From the NCBI GenBank assembly GCA_003228915.1, contig QIGL01000013.1, positions 1-37,162 of the forward strand: a stretch of 37,162 nt of DNA, written 5' to 3'. The notes below the pieces were generated by a model, which was not told where the DNA came from, did not search any database, and saw only the letters and a program-made list of their open reading frames with translations. Source of the DNA: Acidiferrobacteraceae bacterium. GTDB taxonomy: Bacteria; Pseudomonadota; Gammaproteobacteria; Acidiferrobacterales; SZUA-150. Below are positions 14,916 through 24,360 of the stretch, one piece after another; positions within the stretch are counted from its first letter, which is position 1; every line of letters starts with the position of its first letter. The position numbers and the translations under genes were made by a program.

Positions 14916-15665
14916 CTATATTTTTCCTTTAACCCAGTACCAGGCATATCCCATAACCTCATGCATTGACTCAGTGGTTTTTGTTAAGGCGCTTATTTGC
15001 GGTAATAGTGCTTCCGGTAAGTATGTTTCTACATATCTACTGTTTACCGGGTAAGGACAAGGGTTAACCCCAGCCTTCTTAAAAGAAGCTCTGGCCCTGC
15101 GCATATGTATTGCTGAAGTGACCAACAAAGAAGTGGTAATTTCATTTTCCTTTATAATTACAGATACAGCTTCCGAGCTTTCGTATGTATTTTTTGATCT
15201 GGTATCGAGATAAATTCGATTTTTATTGATCCCGTTCTGGATTGCGAGATAGTTCATTAAATCTGCTTCCCGGATTTCTCCCCCATAGCCGCCAGAAAAA
15301 ATAATTTTTGTTTTCGGGTGTTCTTTTGCCAGCTTAATCCCTAATAGCGCCCGCCTGTAACTATCTTCCTTGAGACGCCACACCTCATCTTCAGCATCCG
15401 GATCTCCATAAATCCCGCCGGCCAAAACTATGATTGCTCCCTGATTTTCAGTTTTACAGTTATTTTCATCCATTCTGATTTCAATAATATCAACCAGTAT
15501 GTTTGCGCCCAGTGGTGTGGCTAGTATCAGATAAACAGCCAGGACACTGGCAACGGATATCAACTGGTTGACACTTTTGTAATTCTTCCAAAGCACGATT
15601 GCAGCAACGATAATTCCCCATGCAAACAACGCAGGTGGCTCTAGTGCAATACTTATCCAGCCCAT
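14916..15665 (-). CDS. YdcF/ElyC-type DUF218 membrane protein
   Basis: A 249-residue protein with two N-terminal membrane segments (about residues 10-27 and 35-53) and a periplasmic or cytoplasmic DUF218 domain. The domain has AIIVLAGGIYGD (about 77-88), IIFSGGYGGEIREAD (114-128), the RSKNTYESSEAV segment and LLVTSAIHMRRARASFKKAGV, all characteristic of SanA/ElyC/YdcF proteins. Family members affect envelope integrity and the handling of undecaprenyl-linked intermediates, but the chemistry is not established. In an EPS locus a role in lipid carrier recycling or chain handling is plausible. Gaps to both neighbours are 16-17 bases, so it is part of the operon. Confidence 0.82.
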   Translation of the reverse strand: MGWISIALEPPALFAWGIIVAAIVLWKNYKSVNQLISVASVLAVYLILATPLGANILVDIIEIRMDENNCKTENQGAIIVLAGGIYGDPDAEDEVWRLKEDSYRRALLGIKLAKEHPKTKIIFSGGYGGEIREADLMNYLAIQNGINKNRIYLDTRSKNTYESSEAVSVIIKENEITTSLLVTSAIHMRRARASFKKAGVNPCPYPVNSRYVETYLPEALLPQISALTKTTESMHEVMGYAWYWVKGKI

Positions 15666-15681
15666 TGTAAAATAACAGTAG

Positions 15682-16893
15682 TCAGTCTGACTTCGCAGTG
15701 AGGTCTACTAAATAATCACTTACCGGACCACTTCCCCAATTGCTAGCGAATATGATTTTGGTTCCTGCACGGTTTGTAACGGCTTGTTGTTCAGCAAAAT
15801 ACCCGCCTGTTTTACGAGTACTTCTATGATGGGCTACACGCCTTACTTCATTAGAACCATCAAGCTTTACCCAGAAAACTTCGTAGTCGTGATTGGGGTA
15901 TTTGCGATCTCCGCCCTGGGTTGAAATTAATGCCCAACCAGGGTTATCAAGATTCCTGCATGACACATGGGGAGTTGATCTCCAGCCAATCCTTACGAGT
16001 ATTTTTATTTCACCAGTCTTGAGATTAGCAATATTAATATTTCTATTACTGTCTATCTCATAGTCAGCACCATCAAAAACGAGGTATTCCGAACCATCTT
16101 TGCCCAGGCACAAGTCCCCGTGTCCGAATGACCCTTTCGGAAGATCACGCAAATATTTCATATTGATATCATAAATACGCGAACGGTATTTACCCATTGC
16201 TACCACATAATTTCCGCCGGGCGATACACTTACCCAGTCTGCGACCACTTTACCCGGTACGTCATCCATATCGCTGATTTTATTGTTTAGTATATCGTAT
16301 ACAAATAGTTTATTCCTGCTGTCAATGGTACCAACGAGCGCATAATACCGGCCCGCCTTATCTATGTTTCCTTCAAGCTTGCCTCTAACTCTTTTGTAAT
16401 TACTGAAATCTCTAAGTAATTTTCTTGAATTAGACTTCACGTCGTAAACAAACATACCTCTTCCCTTGGCTCTCTTGCTTATACGACCCAGGTAATAAAA
16501 TTTGTTCGGGTCTGTCGGGTGCCATTGTATTTCTGGTTCCCTGCTCCATAAAATAAGCTGCTGAATAGGCTCCCATTTGACTGCATCATAGAGCCATTTA
16601 CTGCCATTACTGGCGAACATAACGGCTAATGTCTCATTAGCATTAAACGGGTTGGCCTTGGAATAATAATGACGAACTCGGCTGGCTTTGGGAACCTGTG
16701 ATGGTGCAGTAATTCGTGTGATGTTAGTCTTAAAAACCGGGTCCACATACGACTCGTGCAGTGCCGGGCGTGGTATTTTTGGCACCGAAAGTAATGCATG
16801 ACCTTTTTTTAAATTGGAATAATTTTCAGCCGCGTTAATCGCCGAAACTTGCAAAATAGGAATAATAAAAATAATAACGTATTTTAATTTCAT
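15682..16893 (-). CDS. Exported beta-propeller protein, oligogalacturonate-lyase-like
   Basis: A 403-residue protein with a signal peptide (MKLKYVIIFIIPILQVSAINA, cleavage near residue 21). The body has repeated WD40/TolB-like strands. The segment RVRHYYSKANPFNANETLAVM, an internal GSFGHGDLCLGKDG, TPHVSCRNLDNPGWALIS and FAEQQAVTNRAGTKIIFASNWG resemble the seven-bladed oligogalacturonate lyase fold (PL22), whose metal site uses His residues. Its catalytic residues were not confirmed. Since the locus makes a uronic acid donor, an exported lyase-like protein could trim or bind the polymer. It has no PEP-CTERM or LPXTG-like tail. It could equally be a non-catalytic binding propeller. Confidence 0.6.
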   Translation of the reverse strand: MKLKYVIIFIIPILQVSAINAAENYSNLKKGHALLSVPKIPRPALHESYVDPVFKTNITRITAPSQVPKASRVRHYYSKANPFNANETLAVMFASNGSKWLYDAVKWEPIQQLILWSREPEIQWHPTDPNKFYYLGRISKRAKGRGMFVYDVKSNSRKLLRDFSNYKRVRGKLEGNIDKAGRYYALVGTIDSRNKLFVYDILNNKISDMDDVPGKVVADWVSVSPGGNYVVAMGKYRSRIYDINMKYLRDLPKGSFGHGDLCLGKDGSEYLVFDGADYEIDSNRNINIANLKTGEIKILVRIGWRSTPHVSCRNLDNPGWALISTQGGDRKYPNHDYEVFWVKLDGSNEVRRVAHHRSTRKTGGYFAEQQAVTNRAGTKIIFASNWGSGPVSDYLVDLTAKSD

Positions 16894-16920
16894 GATTGCA
16901 GATACTCCAAATAGAAATAT

Positions 16921-18048
16921 TTATTGTAGGTAATCCAGGTATACCTTTGCATCACCTTCTACCCATTGTTTTCTTGAAAATAGTGTCTCCACTCTTTCCC
17001 TGGCATTTTTACCGAAATCCCTGAATTTTTCATTCTCCAGAATATCTCGCATGCGTTGCGTTAAATCTTCAACATTCGCTGCCTCAAATAAATAACCGGT
17101 TTTTCCTTCATCAACAACTTCCGGGCAACCACCAATTCTTGGCGCTATCACCGCTTTGCCTGCGGCCATAGCCTCCCTGGCAGCAAGCGGAAATGATTCA
17201 CGTGTCGATGAAAGTACAAACGCGTCAAATAATGCCAGGTGCTCGGAAACATTTCGCTGCAGGCCCGTAAATATAACCGTATCCGAAAGCTTTAGCTCTT
17301 CTGAAAGCGCTTGCACTTCGGACATTAACGGCCCATCTCCCACAATTAATAACCTGGCATTTGGTTCTGTCTTGATTAACCTGGAAAATGCCCTGAGTAA
17401 ATATTGATGACCTTTTTCCTCTGATAACCTGGCCACTATGCCCAGTATTTTATGCGTTTTCTTATCCAGGCCATACTTTTGCAGTAGCTCATCACTGGCT
17501 TCCATAGGCAAAAATTTGTCGGTATCTATGCCGCTGTGTATGACGCAACTCTTTTGTTCGCCAAGACCGCTGGCCATGAGCCTATTTCGCTCATAATGTG
17601 ACTCAAAAATTACGTAATCGGTACACTTGTTCAGGATGTATCCACCATATTTAAAATGTGCCGGATTATGGATATTATGGATGGTGGTAATTATTGGTAG
17701 CCGCTTGCCGGTTGCTTTTACCTTGTAAAAAAATGGGAGCATACGCAGGCTAAAATAGCTGGCAATTGTAGAACGAACAGATTGTGGGGCCAGTATTTCA
17801 ATGCCCTCCTGTTTGATAAATTTTCTTAGGGCCAAACCTACCCGGATCATTCCCGGTAATCCTTTAAAATGAAAATCCAGGTCTACAAATATCCCGCCTT
17901 TTGATTTTAGCTCATCAAGCAATACACCCTGGGTAGATGCTACGTAAACTTTGTGGCCCTGTTTGGTCAAATCCTCCGATAGTGCCAGCATGTCGGATTG
18001 CACACCGCCAACACCAAATGGTTCTGTCAATAAATATAGAAGCTTCAT
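16921..18048 (-). CDS. Family 4 glycosyltransferase
   Basis: A 375-residue GT-B enzyme. It begins MKLLYLLTEPFGVGGVQSDML, with a GGVQ acceptor-side loop. It continues with ITTIHNIHNPAHF, a donor domain ILGIVARLSEEKGHQYLLRAF, ARLLIVGDGPL, VIFTGLQ, and the SSTRESFPLAAREAMAAGK motif with the conserved Glu pair. It is the third-last gene before the intergenic gap, 27 bases upstream of the propeller gene and 17 bases after a deacetylase gene. It should add one sugar of the repeat unit on the cytoplasmic side. Confidence 0.88.
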   Translation of the reverse strand: MKLLYLLTEPFGVGGVQSDMLALSEDLTKQGHKVYVASTQGVLLDELKSKGGIFVDLDFHFKGLPGMIRVGLALRKFIKQEGIEILAPQSVRSTIASYFSLRMLPFFYKVKATGKRLPIITTIHNIHNPAHFKYGGYILNKCTDYVIFESHYERNRLMASGLGEQKSCVIHSGIDTDKFLPMEASDELLQKYGLDKKTHKILGIVARLSEEKGHQYLLRAFSRLIKTEPNARLLIVGDGPLMSEVQALSEELKLSDTVIFTGLQRNVSEHLALFDAFVLSSTRESFPLAAREAMAAGKAVIAPRIGGCPEVVDEGKTGYLFEAANVEDLTQRMRDILENEKFRDFGKNARERVETLFSRKQWVEGDAKVYLDYLQ

Positions 18049-18065
18049 TCTAATTATACTCTAAA

Positions 18066-18914
18066 CTACTTGTTATTATGTCTGGCGGCCCTGGCAAAAT
18101 TTCGTTGGCGACGCCAATGCAATAGCTGATGGATTATATCAAATGCGCCTGATAATTTGGCTTTTATATCAGCGGGCCCATCTTTCTGGGTAATTTCAAC
18201 ACGTTTTAATAATAAATAATCAATGCCTGGTCTGTTTTTTCCTGGTGCCACAGTGACCGCGGCCTGGTAACCCGCCTCTTTGACAAAGTTCATCTCCCTT
18301 ACGCCAAAATCACCGGATGGATAGCAAAAATATTTTACCGGGTAGACTATTTTTTCTTCAATAATCTTTTTGCTCTCGGTTATTTCATCTTTCGATTTGG
18401 TTGAGTCTAATAATGACAAGTACGGATGGCTCAAGGTATGAGATCCTATTGTTATGTTTGGCATGGCGTGCAGTTCTTTTACTTCATCCCATGTCAGGTG
18501 TAGCCTGCCTTTTTCGTCTTTATATCTTGGATGCTGTTTCACCTGGTCACAAAACTGGCTCGTGATAAATATGGTTGCAGGCACATTATATTTCTTGAGT
18601 ATTGGCGCTGCATAAATCAGGTTATCCAGATAACCGTCGTCAAAAGTCACGATTACAGTTCTCTTTTTAATTACACCTGATTTTAACTCTGTTATTGCAT
18701 TGTCAAGGCTGATTATACGGTAATGCCCTGACAAATATTTTATTTGTTCTGTAAATCTTTCTGGTTCGACGGTGAGCTGATCATATTTATCATTTGTGCA
18801 TACCCGGTGATACATCAATATGCGTATACCGGGTCTCAGGATCTCCATTATTCTGGCAAACGGTAACATAGATCTTGTGATACTCGACCTGAGTATCTTT
18901 TTCAGGTTAATCAA
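18066..18914 (-). CDS. NodB-type polysaccharide deacetylase
   Basis: A 282-residue NodB-fold enzyme: IRILMYHRV (about 31-39), VIVTFDDGYLDNLIYAAP (motif 1 with Asp-Asp), TIGSHTLSHPYLS (motif 2, H-x3-H metal site) and KYFCYPSGDFGVREM (motif 3). It should remove N-acetyl groups from hexosamines of the polymer or a precursor. The start is a TTG at 18914 that overlaps the stop of the upstream glycosyltransferase by 8 bases and has AAAGGTG at good spacing. Translation coupling is likely. A basic N-terminus without a clear signal peptide suggests a cytoplasmic or membrane-associated location. Confidence 0.88.
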   Translation of the reverse strand: MINLKKILRSSITRSMLPFARIMEILRPGIRILMYHRVCTNDKYDQLTVEPERFTEQIKYLSGHYRIISLDNAITELKSGVIKKRTVIVTFDDGYLDNLIYAAPILKKYNVPATIFITSQFCDQVKQHPRYKDEKGRLHLTWDEVKELHAMPNITIGSHTLSHPYLSLLDSTKSKDEITESKKIIEEKIVYPVKYFCYPSGDFGVREMNFVKEAGYQAAVTVAPGKNRPGIDYLLLKRVEITQKDGPADIKAKLSGAFDIIHQLLHWRRQRNFARAARHNNK

Positions 18915-20019
18915 TTAACGCACCTTTACTCATCAACGTTTGCTTGTAAATCTGCTCATACTTTCTGGATACAGTTTCTGCACTATAATGCTGGCGGACC
19001 ATTTCTTTGGCAGCTGCACCAAGGCGCTGCCTCAGTGAATTATCGGTTATGGCATTAACCAGGTTTTCTGCTAGTGCTGAGCCATCACCCACATCAACCA
19101 ATAAACCGTTTTCATTGTGCGTGATGACATCCGGGATGCCACCAACCCGCGTGGCAATAACGGTTTTTCCCATGGCCATTGCTTCCAGGAGCGCCATTGG
19201 CAAGCCTTCCCATTTTGAGGGCATGACAAATATATCTATTGCCGCAAGGATTGCTGGTATATCCTGGCGTTGACCCATTAATGTAATTGCATCAAGGAGG
19301 CCTTGTTTTTTAATATTTTTTTCAATGTCCGCTCTCAATTCTCCTTCGCCAACAAAATAGAAATGAAAATCTGAACACTTGTCTTTGATGGCCTTAATTA
19401 CCGGGATCAGATCCTGGTGCCCCTTTGCTGGATGCAATCTGCCAATAACAACCAGGTTAACAGTATCAGGTTCTGTTGCCAGGTTAATTGGTGAGACATC
19501 CTCAAACCGTCGCAAATCGATACCATTTGCAACAACCTTGATATGTTTAGCGGATATGCCGTCATCCTGGATCAAAACCTTGGCGACTTCATCAGAACAG
19601 GCAATGATATTCGTGGATATTTTTGCCAACACCCTGTCTATGAGCCTGTGAATTTTTGTTTTCCAGGTATTCGTACTGTGAACGGTATTTACTATGCACG
19701 GTACTCTCGCAAGAAAAGCGGCAAGACGCCCCCAACTATCTGCGGTAAAAAGATGTGTATGCACGACGTCTGCATTATTCCGGCGCAGCCATTTTCGCAG
19801 ACGAAATATCAGGCCAATATCCAGTTTATGCTTGCGCTTAAAAATAATAACAGGCACATCCATATTTTCTAATTCAGCAACAAGTTCGCCACCCGCTACC
19901 AGACAAACAACTGTAAATTTGAATTCATGTGACCTGTTTTTCAGCACGTCAACAAGCAGGCGTTCGGCGCCATCGGGAGGCAAACGATCAATAATGTGGA
20001 CCACATGGGGTCGCGTCAT
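18907..20019 (-). CDS. Family 4 glycosyltransferase
   Basis: A 370-residue GT-B enzyme: HVVHIIDRLPPDGAERLLVDVL opening, DVVHTHLFTADSWGR, CIVNTVHSTNTW, then the donor domain LVVIGRLHPAKGHQDL, FHFYFVGEGELR, ITLMGQRQDI and MPSKWEGLPMALLEAMAMGK with the E-x7-E signature. It resembles the GT4 enzymes of PEP-CTERM-type EPS loci. It overlaps the Wzy-like gene by 4 bases (ATGA) and the deacetylase by 8 bases, so it is within a tightly coupled operon. Confidence 0.9.
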   Translation of the reverse strand: MTRPHVVHIIDRLPPDGAERLLVDVLKNRSHEFKFTVVCLVAGGELVAELENMDVPVIIFKRKHKLDIGLIFRLRKWLRRNNADVVHTHLFTADSWGRLAAFLARVPCIVNTVHSTNTWKTKIHRLIDRVLAKISTNIIACSDEVAKVLIQDDGISAKHIKVVANGIDLRRFEDVSPINLATEPDTVNLVVIGRLHPAKGHQDLIPVIKAIKDKCSDFHFYFVGEGELRADIEKNIKKQGLLDAITLMGQRQDIPAILAAIDIFVMPSKWEGLPMALLEAMAMGKTVIATRVGGIPDVITHNENGLLVDVGDGSALAENLVNAITDNSLRQRLGAAAKEMVRQHYSAETVSRKYEQIYKQTLMSKGALID

Positions 20020-21494
20020 TGCGAGAGTTCCTTTTCAAGCGTTAATTTTTCCAGTTCCATCATTAAGTGTGTAATGACGGCAAAATAAATCCATATATAA
20101 CCACTAACGTCGATGCCAATCATTCTTGATCCAAACATGTTAATGACCGTCATACCCCCCGCTGTCGCCGCACCACCCAGGCCCACTGCCCGGGCAAATT
20201 TCTCCGGGTGTTTGCGATAAATTTTTGCACTTTGTAAATAGAGTTTCAGGATAATTATCAGAAAAGCAATGAGCGCAGGAATACCCATTTGCGAACTAAT
20301 CCAGAAATACATGTTATGAGTATCGCCTTCCCTGACATACTCATCTGTATAATCATTTTTCAGTCTTCTGAAATTTTTAAACCCTTTACCAAATACCGGG
20401 CTTTCCAGGGTCATTACGTAAGCTGCTTTCCATAAAATTAGACGAGCTTCTGAGCTCGCATCCAGTTTTTCTTCTTCTACCCGCCCTTCCTGCGTTTGCC
20501 CCATGCGATCAAGTAATGACGACGGTATTAATTGTGGTAATGTAATAACTACTGCGAGGCCCATGGCGATACCAATGACAAGAAACCATTTGCCACGCAC
20601 ATAACCAGTTACAAAAGCCGCCAGGCCAAATCCCAAATAAGCACCGCGAGAAAACGTTGACAGCAATACCTTAACTGTTACAGCAAAATACGGGATAAGC
20701 ACCCAGGTTGGCCACCTTCTATAATAAAGTAAAAAGATAGCAAGGAATGGGCCTATGTTGTATACAATAAAGGCGCCGAAATCGTTTGGCTGCAATTGCG
20801 GACCCAGCACTCTTGATTTTTCTATTGAGGCATAACCCATTTTCTCTATCATTTCTTCGGCACCTAACAGAATGCTAATTGTTGTTCCCAGCATTAAATA
20901 AACAACAACCCGCCTGGCCATTTGCCCATCGCGAATTAAATTTAAAAATAAAAAGAATACAAAGAATTGATCAAGCCAACCTTTATACTGGGGCAAAACA
21001 TCGTCAAGCAAATATCCCAGACCACCCGGGCTCATTATCAATGTCACAACTGAAAAGGAACTTAATATTGCCCAAATAAACACAAGTTTCGTATTTGGCA
21101 TTTTAGCAAACATCGGACGCTCCTCTTTGCGTGAAATGACAAACAAGGAAATGATGAGCATCATAATGAGCATATTTGTTCCATTAATGCCTGGTATAAT
21201 TGGAACGACTATTTGCTTGCTCAGCGGCATATATAAAATGAAAGCTGCCAACAAGCGCTCTGGATCAGTTAGACTTTTTTTGAATATTAGCAAGCCATAT
21301 GTCCCGGCCACTCCATACAAGACAAATTTTGGTAAATGAATACCCATGCCAAGTATCAAGCCCAATAAAATTCCTGGAACAGCCAGAAACAAAATCGTTG
21401 ACTTCAGTTGCTTCCCTGTCCAGTAAAATTCTGGACGGGATGTTTCTTTCTTGTCTTTTTGATTACCTGGTTGCGATTCGTCTATAGAGTTCAT
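20016..21494 (-). CDS. O-antigen ligase/polymerase-like membrane protein (Wzy/WaaL superfamily)
   Basis: A 492-residue protein with about ten or more hydrophobic helices. The family region near the end includes SSEARLILWKAAYVM, PVFGKGFKNFRRL, and THNMYFWISSQMGIPALIAF, the large loop and following helix typical of Wzy_C/O-antigen ligase proteins. It should polymerise or transfer lipid-linked repeat units on the periplasmic side. The ATG at 21494 (MNSIDESQP) is chosen; a TTG 18 bases upstream would also be in frame. With this start it overlaps the end of the preceding deacetylase gene by 32 bases, and it overlaps the following GT4 by ATGA. Confidence 0.88.
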   Translation of the reverse strand: MNSIDESQPGNQKDKKETSRPEFYWTGKQLKSTILFLAVPGILLGLILGMGIHLPKFVLYGVAGTYGLLIFKKSLTDPERLLAAFILYMPLSKQIVVPIIPGINGTNMLIMMLIISLFVISRKEERPMFAKMPNTKLVFIWAILSSFSVVTLIMSPGGLGYLLDDVLPQYKGWLDQFFVFFLFLNLIRDGQMARRVVVYLMLGTTISILLGAEEMIEKMGYASIEKSRVLGPQLQPNDFGAFIVYNIGPFLAIFLLYYRRWPTWVLIPYFAVTVKVLLSTFSRGAYLGFGLAAFVTGYVRGKWFLVIGIAMGLAVVITLPQLIPSSLLDRMGQTQEGRVEEEKLDASSEARLILWKAAYVMTLESPVFGKGFKNFRRLKNDYTDEYVREGDTHNMYFWISSQMGIPALIAFLIIILKLYLQSAKIYRKHPEKFARAVGLGGAATAGGMTVINMFGSRMIGIDVSGYIWIYFAVITHLMMELEKLTLEKELSQ

Positions 21495-22254
21495 GATATA
21501 TTCTATTTCCAACCATTAGTTTTAATAACGTCTTCAGCTTATTTATTATTTTTTGTTTATAAATTTCAATTGAGTTTCCTTGTGCCAATAAAAGAAATTT
21601 ATTTCTGCTAGTTAATCCTTTCAGTGCCAGCCTCGGGATAATTTTTCTATTATCTCCTTTAATTCCTGTTCCAATATCTGAAGTAAAGAACATTTTGTAA
21701 CCAACTTTCACTCCATTGGTAATATCTCTCGCTTGATAACGACCACCAGGGAAGGAAATCGAGGTGACATTGTTACCAACATTTTTCTCAATAATGTTTT
21801 TCGATAATTGTAATTCTGTAAATGCTGATTCTGCATTCAGATCCGATATAAATTTATGGGTCTGCCCATGGGACTGGATGCTCATACCTGTTTCATGCAT
21901 TTCTTTAAGCTGTGACCAGTTACAAAATTCCTTTTTTTTATCTATTAAATCACTAGTAATAAAAAATATTGCGCTCATGTTTCTTTTTTTTAGTTCTGGA
22001 TATGCATGATAATAAAAGCTGTTATGGCCATCATCAAATGTGAGTAATACGCTGTTATTTTTAAATTTATCACTGGTAGCTTTGTAAACTTCATCTGGCG
22101 ATAATACTTTAATATTATTATCATTTAGTATATCCAGTTGGGCGCAGAATTCTGACGTTGATATTGCATACGGACGATCCTCCTGATCGATTAACGACAG
22201 TTCTTCCTCGTCAGCATAAAGTGCATGGTACATAAGCGTGGAGAAGCGTTTCAT
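21463..22254 (-). CDS. NodB-type polysaccharide deacetylase
   Basis: A 263-residue NodB-fold protein: FSTLMYHALY at the start, SVLLTFDDGHNSFYYHAYP (motif 1), MSIQSHGQTHKFIS (motif 2, H-x3-H), VTSISFPGGRYQARDI (motif 3). The start at 22254 (MKRFST) is chosen over an ATG 12 bases upstream because it overlaps the previous stop as ATGA and has GGGAG about 5 bases upstream. The C-terminal basic helix (YKQKIINKLKTLLKLM) may contact the membrane. It probably deacetylates a sugar of the polymer. It is the second of three clear NodB enzymes in the operon. Confidence 0.87.
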   Translation of the reverse strand: MKRFSTLMYHALYADEEELSLIDQEDRPYAISTSEFCAQLDILNDNNIKVLSPDEVYKATSDKFKNNSVLLTFDDGHNSFYYHAYPELKKRNMSAIFFITSDLIDKKKEFCNWSQLKEMHETGMSIQSHGQTHKFISDLNAESAFTELQLSKNIIEKNVGNNVTSISFPGGRYQARDITNGVKVGYKMFFTSDIGTGIKGDNRKIIPRLALKGLTSRNKFLLLAQGNSIEIYKQKIINKLKTLLKLMVGNRIYHELYRRIATR

Positions 22255-23378
22255 GCTTTCTCCCATTTTACTTGTACCTTGTTAAACAAAAACTGTTTTA
22301 ATGCGATAACAGCAGAACTGTTTAACTGCATAAAAACAACTATGAAGCTTACAATTTTATTATTTCTGATTGCAGTTGAATACATGCCCGCCAGGCCCAG
22401 AAAATAAAATATACTTTGTAATATTACAAGCCACAGGTAAAACGAGCCCGATGACATGAGTGAACCGTAAAATGCTGTCACCATTGTATAAGGCACAATT
22501 AACCTGAAGACTTTATGTGATATGAATTGGAAAAATATCGGGTTTTTCCAGGGCGAGAAAAGCCATGGGTTCCACGAAAATGATTGGTAATTTCCTGTTA
22601 ATGTCCTGATTTTTCTAATTTTTTCACCAGCAATATCTTCTTGTGAAATATCATATAACTTTGCATTAGTTTCCAGCACGATTCGTTTGCCAGTCGCAAG
22701 TATCTGCATTGGTACTTCAAAATCGTCTAACAAGGTTTCTTTTCTTAATGGGATATAATCTTGTTTTCGAATTGCATACAGTGCACCCGTCACGCCTGAA
22801 GTGGCGTAAACCTTACTTTCAGATTTCCTGATCCATTTTTCGTATCGCCAATACAGGCCTACATTCTTACCAATGCCTGAATCCGATACCTTATGATTAA
22901 GTTCGCCACTGACTGCACCTATCCCCGGCTGCATTAAGCGAGCAACAAGATATTTTACGGCCAGTACGTCAACCTCTTGCCGAACATCGGTGAACACAAT
23001 TACTTCAGAACTTACATTTTCAACAGCCACATTCAATGCAGTAGGTTTTCCTTGTCGCTCGGGATAAGTAATACATTTCACTTGTGGGATTTTAGCAAGA
23101 AATTCATTTGTATCGTCAGTCGAACCATCAGATACAAACATCATGCTTAACTTGTCCTTGGGGTAATCAAGCGCATTAATATTATTAATCTTTTTTTCAG
23201 CGTGGCCTCTTTCATTATAGACGGGGATAACAATGGTAACGGCAGGCCATTCCTGTTGTATATGGATGTCCAGGTGTAATTCATTTCTGGTTTTTGCCAA
23301 CAACCATATAATTAGCGGGTAACCAGCATAGGTATAGACAATGAAACTGGCCGATATCCAAAATATTGATTCTGTCAT
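22251..23378 (-). CDS. Family 2 membrane glycosyltransferase
   Basis: A 375-residue GT-A enzyme. An N-terminal membrane segment (SIFWISASFIVYTYAGYPLIIW) is followed by the GT2 core: VTIVIPVYNERGHAEKKI, MMFVSDGSTDDTNEF, VIVFTDVRQEVD (DxD-like region), TLLDDFEVPMQIL and the KIRKIRTLTGNYQSF region equivalent to the QxxRW loop. Two or three C-terminal membrane helices follow. This layout is that of processive or polyprenyl-linked GT2 enzymes. The ATG at 23378 is preferred over an upstream TTG at 23414, leaving a 4-base gap after the previous gene. It may start or extend the repeat unit. Confidence 0.87.
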   Translation of the reverse strand: MTESIFWISASFIVYTYAGYPLIIWLLAKTRNELHLDIHIQQEWPAVTIVIPVYNERGHAEKKINNINALDYPKDKLSMMFVSDGSTDDTNEFLAKIPQVKCITYPERQGKPTALNVAVENVSSEVIVFTDVRQEVDVLAVKYLVARLMQPGIGAVSGELNHKVSDSGIGKNVGLYWRYEKWIRKSESKVYATSGVTGALYAIRKQDYIPLRKETLLDDFEVPMQILATGKRIVLETNAKLYDISQEDIAGEKIRKIRTLTGNYQSFSWNPWLFSPWKNPIFFQFISHKVFRLIVPYTMVTAFYGSLMSSGSFYLWLVILQSIFYFLGLAGMYSTAIRNNKIVSFIVVFMQLNSSAVIALKQFLFNKVQVKWEKA

Positions 23379-23382
23379 TATA

Positions 23383-24357
23383 TTATCCAGTGGCTCTTGA
23401 CAAGAGCCAGACAAAGTCTTCTATGTTGTCAGCGCCTGTGGGTATTCTTTTTATTTCCATCAGGTTTGTCTGCCGGTAATTAATACCTTCATTGGTTGTG
23501 AAGGCGAGCTCAAAACCATACTTGTCCAGCACACGAATGCTATTGTCATTATAATCTTCTGTAGAACCATTGGGGTAAGCAAAATATTTAGGCATTATGC
23601 CTGTTTCTTCTGCTATCCGATCCCGACAATATTTTATTTCATGTTCTAATTGTTGAGTATCAATACTCGACATGATCGGGTGTGTATGCGTATGTCCGCC
23701 GTAGGTGATCAGGTTTGATGAATCACGCACTTCCTGCCAGCTTAACATTTGCCGTTCCAATTCTGGCTGGTCAGTTACGCCAAGGTTTTCATAAAAAAGC
23801 TTTAATAATTCCAGTCTATGTTTATTTGATTGTTTTTTTAAGTGGTTTTTTGCCCTGGTCACTATGTTTTTTTTATCTTCTTTTGTGGTTAACTTTAATT
23901 TTTCATCTTTTTCCCATGGTAAATATACCTCGGTTTTACTGGATTGATAAACTGCCCAAAAAACCTGTTCTGTCCATATGAGTCCGCCTTCGTCTGGTGG
24001 CTGGGTCGCCAGGAAAACAATCGCAGGTATCGATAACGCTTCCAGGACTGGGTATGCCTGCTCGTAACAACACCTGTAACCATCATCAAAGGTGACTAGT
24101 ACATAAGGTTTACTGCTACGCGGTTGATTAACTGCCCATTGGAATTTACCAGGCGCTATCGCATTACAATTATTTTTTATCCAAAGCATTTGTGCTCTGA
24201 AATTTTCCATATCCTGGCTCGGGAAAAGCGAATCCTTGTCACCCACGCGATGGTACATGAGCACAACCACGCCAGGCCTCCTGAAATAGCAGCCAACAAT
24301 ATTCCAGAAAAACCTGTTGGCCCAAATCTTTTTTACCAGTTTTTTGAGAATTCCCAT
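23383..24357 (-). CDS. NodB-type polysaccharide deacetylase, long form
   Basis: A 324-residue NodB-fold protein: GVVVLMYHRVGDKD near residue 30, YVLVTFDDGYRCCYEQAYP (motif 1), then an insertion of about 70 residues rich in Lys/Glu (TKEDKKNIVTRAKNHLKKQ), ITYGGHTHTHPIMSS (motif 2) and PKYFAYPNGSTEDYNDN (motif 3). The insertion between motifs 1 and 2 is seen in EPS-locus deacetylases of the PEP-CTERM type. No signal peptide is seen. It follows the flippase gene with only 3 bases between them and precedes the GT2 gene by 4 bases. Confidence 0.87.
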   Translation of the reverse strand: MGILKKLVKKIWANRFFWNIVGCYFRRPGVVVLMYHRVGDKDSLFPSQDMENFRAQMLWIKNNCNAIAPGKFQWAVNQPRSSKPYVLVTFDDGYRCCYEQAYPVLEALSIPAIVFLATQPPDEGGLIWTEQVFWAVYQSSKTEVYLPWEKDEKLKLTTKEDKKNIVTRAKNHLKKQSNKHRLELLKLFYENLGVTDQPELERQMLSWQEVRDSSNLITYGGHTHTHPIMSSIDTQQLEHEIKYCRDRIAEETGIMPKYFAYPNGSTEDYNDNSIRVLDKYGFELAFTTNEGINYRQTNLMEIKRIPTGADNIEDFVWLLSRATG

Positions 24358-24360
24358 TAA

